Of a DNA stretch of 9,474 nt, positions 1-5,958 are shown one piece after another. A program made the translations under genes and the position numbers. Every line of letters starts with the position of its first letter. Position 1 is the first letter of the stretch. Below the pieces are notes generated by a model. That model saw only the letters and a program-made list of their open reading frames with translations, was not told the origin of the DNA and searched no databases. This stretch comes from Thermoplasmata archaeon (GTDB lineage Archaea > Thermoplasmatota > Thermoplasmata > Thermoplasmatales > Thermoplasmataceae), in assembly GCA_021793945.1 (NCBI GenBank), contig JAJYRT010000067.1, forward strand, positions 1 to 9,474, read 5' to 3'.

Positions 1-28
1 GGGTGCTTGAAATAATCCGGGAATGCCT

Positions 29-202
29 CTATGATCTTCTTCGTAGGGCATCGACGACCTCTGACTTCATGATCATATCCTCAGTCTGCTTTGCCTCATC
101 CTTCAGCTTCTTCTATGTCAGCGAACAATCAATGATTATTCCGCATTTCCAGCGGAACCTTGCCGTTGGGTCGTTGGGCTTACTGCACCTGGGACATAGT
201 AA
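29..202 (-). pseudogene. Decayed C-terminal zinc-ribbon tail, possibly of an archaeal integrase/tyrosine recombinase
   Basis: Read on the minus strand from about 202 downwards, the frame gives a zinc-ribbon-like stretch LCPRCSKPNDPTARFRWKCG. An intact treble of this type would read CPxC...ARFCxxCG. Here the third cysteine codon is CGC (Arg) where TGC would restore it. An in-frame TAG follows at 113-115, after which a charged helical tail (KKLKDEAKQTEDM, then MKSEVVDALRRR) continues to another TAG at 29-31. Just upstream, at about 203-264, a different frame reads GINKTSSSNPREPY, which could be the preceding linker separated by a frameshift. Ribbons of this shape followed by a charged helix end many archaeal integrase-like proteins, but the catalytic domain is not in the window, so the parent family is inferred. 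Lost cysteine, stop and probable frameshift all indicate decay. Confidence 0.45.
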
Positions 203-407
203 GGTTCTCTGGGATTCGATGAGCTTGTCTTATTAATTCCTTGTGTAGTTCTTCCTATCTCATAAAATTGCAGGACTTAGCTATATTAGTGAACGTATAG
301 TATTAAACCCTTAAGACAGTACTGGCGCGCACGGCATTTTTGACTTCGATTTTAAGTTCAGGATGTTAAATAGATATCATTGTCTCTAAGGCGAGCCAGT
401 GAAAATA
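203..407. other. Gene-free stretch between the decayed tail and the regulator gene
   Basis: I see no supportable gene, RNA or strong hairpin here. The leftmost part may be the frame-shifted continuation of the decayed zinc-ribbon gene. The right end is the region downstream of the regulator stop codon, and no clear terminator hairpin is visible. Confidence 0.4.
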
Positions 408-1055
408 TCAATCGAAAATGGTCTTCATGATTTTCCTTTCTGCGTTCCTAAGATGATACAGGAGAGTCGGTTTTGAGAGATTGTAGTCCTTACGCATCAG
501 TTCCAGATCGTAAGTCCGTGGCCATTCAAAGAAACCGTGTTTATAGGCAGTCTTGATGAGGTTTCTTTCAGTGGATGTAAGATTCATTGAGGTCAAGATT
601 CCCCACCGCTTAGGCACGCCTGAAACAAACTCGTTTCCCCTTACCTTATCATAGAAGAAGTCCTCTGTGTGATTCCTTTTTTCAAGAAATTCCTGTAATT
701 TGCCGGAAGACCTATCCGATAATGAGACAAAATTGAATATTTCGCGCCCGTCTCTCGCCAATATTGGGAATATGGGTATTGATCCACTTTCTATTATGGA
801 GCTCATCACACCGTGTCCGCGTTTTACCCCCTGAATCATAATTATTTCCTTCTCCACATATATTTTATGAGAAACAAAATCCTTTGTAATCAGGTGCTCA
901 ACACCGTCCAAGTGTGTGGCATTTGCAATGGAAAATACGTAATTTAGATCCTTCTCCAGAGGATATACGTATACAGAGATAACCGTCCCTTCAAGATCTC
1001 CGGCTAATGAGGCTAAACTACAGTTACTGCTTATGGTAAAATTCCCGGAAATCAT
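408..1055 (-). CDS. Bat-type (HTH_10) transcriptional regulator
   Basis: A 215-residue protein with a C-terminal helix-turn-helix of the bacterio-opsin-activator (HTH_10) family at about residues 159-215. It begins with the typical LTSTERNLIKTAYKHGFFEW, then PR, and ends with a recognition segment LSKPTLLYHLRNAERK. In this family the pattern is normally LTxxQxexlxxAyexGYFdxPR...SkstlxeHLRrAExKl, so the match is clear. The N-terminal 150 residues are a mixed alpha/beta region without a motif I can name; they probably sense a ligand or bind a partner, as in other Bat-like proteins. It lies 28 nt downstream of the CoA-transferase stop. A TATA-like element overlapping that stop (1081-1087) sits about 29 nt before the ATG, so it may also be transcribed on its own as a leaderless mRNA. 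Its position in the cluster makes it the best candidate controller of the catabolic genes, in place of the LysR-type TcuR of enteric bacteria. Confidence 0.85.
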   Translation of the reverse strand: MISGNFTISSNCSLASLAGDLEGTVISVYVYPLEKDLNYVFSIANATHLDGVEHLITKDFVSHKIYVEKEIIMIQGVKRGHGVMSSIIESGSIPIFPILARDGREIFNFVSLSDRSSGKLQEFLEKRNHTEDFFYDKVRGNEFVSGVPKRWGILTSMNLTSTERNLIKTAYKHGFFEWPRTYDLELMRKDYNLSKPTLLYHLRNAERKIMKTIFD

Positions 1056-1080
1056 TCAACTTATACATTGCCAAGAGCCC

Positions 1081-1087
1081 TTATTAA
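1081..1087 (-). promoter_or_regulatory. Putative TATA box of the regulator gene
   Basis: The minus strand reads TTAATAA, centred about 29 nt upstream of the regulator ATG (1055). This is the spacing expected for a leaderless archaeal transcript. It overlaps the stop codon of the CoA-transferase gene, so the regulator could be read both from this site and by read-through. Short AT-rich matches of this kind are common by chance. Confidence 0.35.
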
Positions 1088-2247
1088 GTTTTGCCATAAA
1101 TGTCATGACTTTCCGCTGACACCTCGCTGGGGCTTTCTGTGAATTCTTCAGCATATCCAAGTTCGTGCATAATTTCCTTAGTACTCGAACCGAGAGCGGG
1201 AGGGTCTCTTGTATTAACTCCACCGCCCGGGATAGATGGCACTCTCAACCTGAGACCCAAATAGTTTTCCTCTGCCAATTTTGGGATAGCTTGTTCATCC
1301 ATGAGGAGGTCCCATGGCCTCTTCAGAATGGAAAATGGGATGTTTATGCGCTCTAGAAGGCTAACCAAATCTGCCTCATTCATTTTCGTTGTTTTTTCTG
1401 AAATAATAGATTCGAGTTCTGCCCTCTTCTGGAATCTTCCCTCATTCTTTTCCAGATCAGCCCTTTCACATACACCCAGTCCAATTTCCCTGCAAAATGT
1501 CTTCCATTGGCTGTCCGTCGTAACTGCGATAAATACTTGTTTGCCGTCTCTTGTCCCGAAAAAATTATAGATTGCCCATGCGAATCCTTCCTCGTTCAAG
1601 GGCTTGAGTTCTTTCCCGTTGATCTGGTATGTTGCAATGTGCTGACCCATGAAGAACATGGCCGTTTCAAACAGCCCGATGTCAATTAGCTTTCCCTTCC
1701 CTGTTTGTTCGCGCTCTAGCAGAGAGTGAAGCGCCTGGATAACCCCAAACATGGCTGCACCCATGTCGACCATTGATCCGCCTACCCGCATGGGTCTCCC
1801 CGTCAGGCCGGTCATATATGCTATCCCGCTGTGTATTTCTATCGGAAAATCAAGTGACTTCCGCCTTTCCAATGGGCCAGAGCCATATCCCTTTATTGAC
1901 ACATAAATAATCCTCGGGTTATGGTTTGATAAGCCCTCATATGAAAAGCCCATTCTCGCCATGGCTCCGTAGCCCAGGTTGTCGATAATAATGTCGGATG
2001 TACTGACCAGCTTAAGAAATATCTCTTTTCCCTTCTCACTGCCCAAATCAAGGGCCAGACTTCTCTTGTTTCTGTTATAAAATGGAAATGCTCCTGAACT
2101 TGATTCTGTCAACCTCCTTGCTATATCACCTTCTCCTGGTCTCTCTATCTTGATCACGTCATAGCCAAGCTCGGATAAGATTAGGCCGGCTGAGGGCCCA
2201 GCGACAATGTGGCCTATCTCAATTACTCTTACCGTTGAATTCACCAA
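1084..2247 (-). CDS. Class III (CaiB/BaiF family) CoA-transferase
   Basis: A 387-residue protein with the whole family III CoA-transferase architecture. The N-terminus reads VIEIGHIVAGPSAGLILSEL, followed by GYDVIKIERPGEGD (residues 28-41), NRNKRSLALDL (58-68), IIIDNLGYGAMARMGFSYE (86-104) and the catalytic-aspartate segment GGSMVDMGAAMFG, where Asp161 should form the aspartyl-CoA anhydride. The EREQTGKGKLIDIGL signature follows at 178-192. Length is normal. The family moves CoA between carboxylic acids, for example succinyl-CoA to citramalate, mesaconate or oxalate. From the context I infer that it activates the hydroxy acid made by the neighbouring hydro-lyase (citrate or citramalate), probably with succinyl-CoA or acetyl-CoA as donor. 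It overlaps the upstream lyase gene by 29 nt, so the two are translated from one mRNA. The first start is TTG at 2247; GTG at 2244 directly follows and is as likely. Confidence 0.9.
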   Translation of the reverse strand: MVNSTVRVIEIGHIVAGPSAGLILSELGYDVIKIERPGEGDIARRLTESSSGAFPFYNRNKRSLALDLGSEKGKEIFLKLVSTSDIIIDNLGYGAMARMGFSYEGLSNHNPRIIYVSIKGYGSGPLERRKSLDFPIEIHSGIAYMTGLTGRPMRVGGSMVDMGAAMFGVIQALHSLLEREQTGKGKLIDIGLFETAMFFMGQHIATYQINGKELKPLNEEGFAWAIYNFFGTRDGKQVFIAVTTDSQWKTFCREIGLGVCERADLEKNEGRFQKRAELESIISEKTTKMNEADLVSLLERINIPFSILKRPWDLLMDEQAIPKLAEENYLGLRLRVPSIPGGGVNTRDPPALGSSTKEIMHELGYAEEFTESPSEVSAESHDIYGKT

Positions 2248-3268
2248 CCATTTTGATTATCTGATCACTCGTTACACATTTTCCTGTCTGAGAGGACAGA
2301 TCCTTCACTTCCTGCAGTACCTTCCTGATGACCTCTTCATTTACTTTTATATTAGAACTTTCTAAGACTCGCTTTATCATGGATTTTCCTGCATATACGT
2401 TTAGACTCATTTTAGTGCCGGTGAAAACACCTGAATATGCAACGTGGGTGCCGGCAGTGTTTGTTGAAATATTTGAACCAATTACCGGGAAATTCAGTAT
2501 GAAGAAATCCTTGCCTATCTTATCCAGCAGGAATTTAAGGATAAGTTCATAGGCTCTCTTAAGGGCATTAACATCAATACCGGTGGTTATGCCTTCTGAT
2601 TCTAGCAGGCTGTGTATCGAGGCAGTGTCGGTAATTCCATTCCTCTCTCCTATCCCGTAAATGGTCGTATCCAGATGATCCGCTCCGCCTTCAATCGCAG
2701 CGTATGCATTCGCAGTAGCGCCACCCATGTCATTGTGGCAGTGTGCCTCTATTTCACAGTCCAGTGATTTCCTGGCTTCAGAGAATAAATTTCTAATCCT
2801 TCGTGGAGTGCCGGAACCAGTAGTATCCGGAAGCTGAATGATGTCTGCCCCGGCCTGAGATACAAGTTTCGCAATTTTGATCACCTCCCTGATATCATTT
2901 TTCATAACATCAACCACTGCAACTTCCAGTATCTTTCCTTTTTTGGACGCGTATTTAATTGCATCAATAACATCGGGCAAGTTTTCAAGTTTAAAGGGTA
3001 GATGCAAAGAGATATTTGCCCCAGTTTCATCGATGCGGTCAATATCTTCCATGGTTGCGCGGCCAAGAGCAAATGGTTCAGAAAATATATTTTCCGATAC
3101 TATCTTCCTGGTAACTTCGATCTCAGATACATGTGCAGGAGGGTACGATATCAACGCCCTTTTTATTCCAGCCTCTCTTACTACTTTTGCAATCTTAATT
3201 TTTTCATCGATGGTGAAAGCAATCCCAGGAGTCTGGAGTCCCTCTCTCAGTGTATCATCTGTAAGCAT
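2219..3268 (-). CDS. DRE-TIM metallolyase of the homocitrate/isopropylmalate/citramalate synthase type, probable acyl-CoA lyase
   Basis: A 349-residue TIM-barrel enzyme. The N-terminal metal and catalytic motif reads DDTLREGLQTPGIAFT, with Asp4 as metal ligand, Arg8 as catalytic arginine and Glu9. The second metal motif EAHCHNDMGG carries His176 and His178. The loop GIGERNG (205-211) is typical of Claisen-condensing members such as homocitrate synthase, and the Cys-containing GGCP loop of HMG-CoA lyases is absent. Residues about 255-300 (NFPVIGSN, NTAGTHV, then GKSMIKRVLE) match the tail after the barrel in homocitrate synthases; the isopropylmalate synthase leucine-binding domain is missing. 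The Leu11 of REGLQ is lyase-like, since synthases usually have RDGEQ or REGEQ. Next to a CoA-transferase and a hydratase I infer that it works as a retro-Claisen lyase on citryl-CoA or a relative, giving acetyl-CoA plus a 2-oxoacid. Synthesis is the alternative. I chose ATG 3268 because a good TATA box lies 27 nt upstream; ATG 3304 would add 12 residues. Confidence 0.8.
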   Translation of the reverse strand: MLTDDTLREGLQTPGIAFTIDEKIKIAKVVREAGIKRALISYPPAHVSEIEVTRKIVSENIFSEPFALGRATMEDIDRIDETGANISLHLPFKLENLPDVIDAIKYASKKGKILEVAVVDVMKNDIREVIKIAKLVSQAGADIIQLPDTTGSGTPRRIRNLFSEARKSLDCEIEAHCHNDMGGATANAYAAIEGGADHLDTTIYGIGERNGITDTASIHSLLESEGITTGIDVNALKRAYELILKFLLDKIGKDFFILNFPVIGSNISTNTAGTHVAYSGVFTGTKMSLNVYAGKSMIKRVLESSNIKVNEEVIRKVLQEVKDLSSQTGKCVTSDQIIKMVGEFNGKSN

Positions 3269-3290
3269 ATTCCCACATATCTCATAAATA

Positions 3291-3298
3291 TTATAATT
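3291..3298 (-). promoter_or_regulatory. TATA box of the lyase/CoA-transferase operon
   Basis: The minus strand reads AATTATAA, followed by further A/T bases, centred about 27 nt upstream of the ATG at 3268. The spacing is that of a leaderless archaeal promoter. No Shine-Dalgarno sequence precedes either ATG 3268 or ATG 3304. No comparably good TATA box lies at the right distance from 3304. This is the main argument for the shorter start. Confidence 0.55.
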
Positions 3299-3304
3299 GA
3301 CCAT

Positions 3305-3316
3305 CTAACCCGTTAG
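3305..3316. promoter_or_regulatory. Palindromic operator CTAAC-CC-GTTAG upstream of the lyase operon
   Basis: A perfect 5+5 inverted repeat with a 2-nt spacer, preceded by AT. It sits 6 nt upstream of the minus-strand TATA box (3291-3298), about 37-48 nt before the leaderless start at 3268. It also lies in the divergent region shared with tcuA, about 40-50 nt upstream of that gene's TATA box. The same palindrome recurs upstream of the MFS transporter at 9259-9270, and I found no other full copy in the window. This repetition at matching positions is the evidence that it is a regulatory site. The place just upstream of TATA/BRE suggests activation. Confidence 0.6.
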
Positions 3317-3329
3317 GTTGGCTTTATTC

Positions 3330-3348
3330 TAACATAGATCCTTAACAT
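3330..3348 (+). promoter_or_regulatory. Possible half-sites before the tcuA promoter
   Basis: TAACAT occurs twice, at 3330-3335 and 3343-3348, spaced 13 bp apart. The first is preceded by C, giving the CTAAC half of the palindrome at 3305-3316; the second reads TTAAC. The second copy lies about 43-48 nt before ATG 3391, the same distance at which the full palindrome sits in the other two promoters. They could be weak binding sites serving tcuA, or chance. Confidence 0.25.
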
Positions 3349-3357
3349 CCCTGCATT

Positions 3358-3368
3358 AAATATATTAT
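3358..3368 (+). promoter_or_regulatory. tcuA: TATA box of the tcuA operon
   Basis: A strong A/T element, AAATATATTAT, whose right part is centred about 26-29 nt upstream of ATG 3391. This fits a leaderless transcript beginning at 3391. It overlaps the other possible ATG at 3367, so that codon would lie inside the promoter and probably not in the mRNA. Confidence 0.55.
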
Positions 3369-3390
3369 GAGCATAACTGTATGTGGAGTG

Positions 3391-4779
3391 ATGGAAAGCT
3401 ATTACAGCGTCCTGATCATAGGTGGTGGAAATGCTGGACTTTGTGCAGCACTGTCAGCTGCCGAACATACTTCTGATATTCTTCTGGTAGAGGCGGCCCC
3501 CAAACCCGAGAGGGGAGGGAACACGAAGTACACAAGAGATATCAGATATGCGCACGACATTGACAGTTATACTACCGGCGAATATCTGGATGATGAGTTT
3601 GTAAACGATGTTATTCGTGTGACTAACCATAATACAGATGTGGACCTATTGAAAATGGTTGTTTCAGAATCACGGAATATACCTTTCTGGCTCCAGAACA
3701 AGGATGTCTTAATTCATAAGGCTCTGAAGGGAACCCTGCATCTCGGAAGAACCAATTTATTTATGTTTGGCGGTGGAAAAGCAATGATCAATAGCTATTA
3801 TGATGCTGCTGAGAAATTGGGGATAAAGATTGAATACAACACGAAATGCACGGATCTTGAATTCTCAGGAAATAGAGTTACAAATGCATCCCTAAATGGC
3901 CCCGAGGGGACCCGAACCATTAAAGTTGGGTCTGTTGTCGTAGCTTCCGGGGGCTTAGAAGCTAACCTTGAGTGGCTGAGCGAATATTGGGGTAGCGCAA
4001 CTGGCAATTTTATTGTACGGGGAACACGGCATAACAGGGGTGAATTACTGCGGGTGCTGCTGAGACATAATACAAAAACTATAGGCAATTTAGGCCAATT
4101 CCACAGTGTAGCTGTCGATGCAAGGTCTCCTAAGTTTGACGGTGGCATAGTAACCAGAATAGACTCTGTCCCCTACAGCATCACAGTAAATCGTGACGGA
4201 GATAGATTTTACGATGAGGGGGAAGATCTATGGCCAAAAAGGTATGCAATATGGGGAAGACTCATTGCAGAACAGCCTGGACAGTTGGCATTTTCAATAG
4301 TTGACTCTAAGGCTATAAATCTATTTCTTCCAACAGTGTTTGAACCGGTAATGGACGACACCATTTCCGGGCTTGCCATTAAGCTTGGAATCAGCCCTGG
4401 AAATCTGTCCCGCACGGTGATGGAGTACAACCAGTCGTTGAAAAGGAAGTGCACCTTCAACCCGGAAATCCTTGACGATTGTTCAACCTCCGGGCTCGCC
4501 GTTCCAAAAAGTCACTGGGCTGCACCCATAGATTCGCCTCCATTCTATGGTTACTCCTTCAGGCCGGGAATAACATTCACCTATTACGGGGTAAAAGTAA
4601 ACTCGAAAGGGCAAGTCCTTTCTGAAAATGGCAATCCAAACAAGAATCTGTTTGCGGCCGGGGAGATCATGTCAGGCAATATATTGTCAGAAGGTTATCT
4701 GGCTGGTTTCGGACTTACCATTGGAACTATATTTGGTATAATTGCTGGGAAGGAGGCGGTATCGGCTGCTAGAAGCTGA
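3391..4779 (+). CDS. tcuA: FAD-dependent tricarballylate dehydrogenase TcuA
   Basis: A 462-residue flavoprotein of the succinate dehydrogenase/fumarate reductase family. The N-terminus is the FAD-binding fold VLIIGGGNAGLCAALSAAEH, with GGGNAG at residues 11-16 and RGGNTKYTRDIR soon after. Further along come GTLHLGRTNLFMFGGGKAM, ANLEWLSEYWGSATGNFIVR, then FDGGIVTRIDSVPYSITVNR and FYDEGEDLWPKRYAIWGRL, and near the end FRPGITFTYYGVKVN and LFAAGEIMSGNILSEGYLAG. As I remember bacterial TcuA (about 467 residues), these blocks are nearly the same, so this is close to the TcuA/CobZ group and not a generic fumarate reductase. TcuA oxidises tricarballylate to cis-aconitate with bound FAD. It heads the plus-strand operon and overlaps tcuB. 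Start ATG 3391 is preferred: a TATA box lies about 27 nt upstream, and it begins eight residues before the FAD motif. ATG 3367 would add eight residues but lies in the TATA box. Confidence 0.9.
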   Translation: MESYYSVLIIGGGNAGLCAALSAAEHTSDILLVEAAPKPERGGNTKYTRDIRYAHDIDSYTTGEYLDDEFVNDVIRVTNHNTDVDLLKMVVSESRNIPFWLQNKDVLIHKALKGTLHLGRTNLFMFGGGKAMINSYYDAAEKLGIKIEYNTKCTDLEFSGNRVTNASLNGPEGTRTIKVGSVVVASGGLEANLEWLSEYWGSATGNFIVRGTRHNRGELLRVLLRHNTKTIGNLGQFHSVAVDARSPKFDGGIVTRIDSVPYSITVNRDGDRFYDEGEDLWPKRYAIWGRLIAEQPGQLAFSIVDSKAINLFLPTVFEPVMDDTISGLAIKLGISPGNLSRTVMEYNQSLKRKCTFNPEILDDCSTSGLAVPKSHWAAPIDSPPFYGYSFRPGITFTYYGVKVNSKGQVLSENGNPNKNLFAAGEIMSGNILSEGYLAGFGLTIGTIFGIIAGKEAVSAARS

Positions 4780-5893
4780 GAGACCAAAAGTAGATGCATA
4801 TGGTACCCTGATAAAGGAAGCGGCCAGACAGCTTACAATCTGTAATGCATGCAGGTATTGCGAGGGGTTCTGTCCTGTATGGGAAGTGATAGAATACCGG
4901 AGAGAATTCAAGACAGCAGACGTTGAATATGTAGCTAATCTGTGCCACGATTGCGGTCAGTGCTTTGACGTCTGCCCCTATACTCCTCCAAACGAATTTT
5001 CCGTTGACATCCCTAAAATACTTGGAGTGATAAGGACAGAGACCTACAAGAAATATTCGACCCCACGAAAAATGTCGTTGTTTTCAGGTTCGAGAATATG
5101 GCCTACTCTAATGTTATTTGGATTTTCATTACTGACTTTATTTATTATATATCTGAGTTCCGGCAATTACCTCAGAATTTTCAGGACCATATCCGGACCT
5201 GGCTCATTCTACGTAATACTCTCCAACGCGATCCTGGACATCGCCGGAACGTTGATCCTGTTTTTTGTAGTTTTGGTCTGGCTCATTTCTGGAAAGAAAT
5301 TTCTGAGAGAGGTCGGAGGACCTTCTAACATAGGACTATATGATCTGACCAGAGCGTTCTTCGATTCATTTGGGGAAAAATGGTTCAGAGGCGGAGGTGC
5401 AGGTTGCAATTATCCCCACAGAGATGAGAGGGGATCATATAAGAAGATGATGACTCATTCATTGGTGCTTTACGGCTTCTTACTTGACTTTCTGGCCACC
5501 ACTTCTGCTTTTGTTGAGCAGGACTTTTTCCACGTGCTACCTCCCTATCCAATCTTAAGCATGCCAGTGATAAGTGGACTAGCTGGAGGAGTTATGCTGA
5601 TAATGGGTGCTTCCCTGTTCGTGATTTTTGATTACATCAGCAGTTCTGATAAAGGCGTACGTATGACGCTGATTGACAGGACATTCTTAGTCGCGCTTCT
5701 TCTGACAGCATTCACGGGACTTCTCGTTCTCGGGTTTCGGAATACAAGTCTCATGGGAACACTGCTTTTGATACATCTTGCCATGGTCTCAGTTCTTTTC
5801 ATATCCGCCCCGTATGGGAAATTTGTGCATCTTGTTTACAGGTTCATCTCTATAGGCCAGTATCATCTGGAGAAGAGGCTGCACGGAGAATGA
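4742..5893 (+). CDS. tcuB: TcuB: iron-sulfur/membrane protein that reoxidises TcuA
   Basis: Residues 34-44 hold CxxCxxCxxxC (CNACRYCEGFC, preceded by LTI) and residues 68-78 a second one (CHDCGQCFDVC), so two [4Fe-4S] clusters are expected. The text between and after them (RREFKTADVEYVANLCHDCG, PPNEFSVDIPK) matches bacterial TcuB as I remember it. The rest has about six membrane segments, near residues 118-142, 153-182, 235-258, 270-300, 311-332 and 337-365, with histidines in and beside the helices (for example THSLVLYG, LLLIHLAMV, KFVHLVY) that could bind heme. In Salmonella TcuB takes electrons from the FADH2 of TcuA towards the quinone pool; the same is inferred here. The gene overlaps the end of tcuA by 38 nt if the TTG at 4742 is used. 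No ATG or GTG exists in frame before the first cluster. A strong AGGAGG at 4751-4756 points instead to the CTG at 4766, giving 375 residues. Confidence 0.88.
   Translation: MLGRRRYRLLEAERPKVDAYGTLIKEAARQLTICNACRYCEGFCPVWEVIEYRREFKTADVEYVANLCHDCGQCFDVCPYTPPNEFSVDIPKILGVIRTETYKKYSTPRKMSLFSGSRIWPTLMLFGFSLLTLFIIYLSSGNYLRIFRTISGPGSFYVILSNAILDIAGTLILFFVVLVWLISGKKFLREVGGPSNIGLYDLTRAFFDSFGEKWFRGGGAGCNYPHRDERGSYKKMMTHSLVLYGFLLDFLATTSAFVEQDFFHVLPPYPILSMPVISGLAGGVMLIMGASLFVIFDYISSSDKGVRMTLIDRTFLVALLLTAFTGLLVLGFRNTSLMGTLLLIHLAMVSVLFISAPYGKFVHLVYRFISIGQYHLEKRLHGE
4751..4756 (+). promoter_or_regulatory. tcuB: Shine-Dalgarno site inside the end of tcuA, for tcuB
   Basis: AGGAGG, extended by CGGT, is a strong match to the archaeal anti-SD. 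It lies 9 nt before an in-frame CTG (4766) and downstream of the TTG at 4742. It therefore argues for a start at 4766, or for an unusual use of the site. The small hydro-lyase subunit gene in the same operon has GGAGG 7 nt before its GTG, so SD use inside this operon is real. Confidence 0.5.
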
Positions 5894-5909
5894 AGCAATT
5901 TGGGTGAAA

Positions 5910-5917
5910 TTATTTAA
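5910..5917 (+). promoter_or_regulatory. Possible internal TATA box before the hydro-lyase genes
   Basis: TTATTTAA lies in the 65-nt gap between tcuB and the large hydro-lyase subunit. Transcription would start near 5940, leaving a leader of about 20 nt with a G-rich, SD-like stretch before ATG 5959. The gap is the only sizeable one in the plus-strand block, so a second promoter is plausible but weakly supported. Confidence 0.3.
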
Positions 5918-5958
5918 TCCTGCTTGGGATCGATCTATGGGAAAGGCGGGACAGGAAT

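Noticed and set aside
3..236. A 77-codon plus-strand open frame at the left edge
   Set aside because: The opposite strand carries a recognisable zinc-ribbon remnant, the plus-strand product has no recognisable motif, and no promoter or SD site precedes it.
3002..3316. Long plus-strand open frames opposite the DRE-TIM gene (also 2877-3287 and others)
   Set aside because: They are antisense shadows of a well-supported gene and show no motif of their own.
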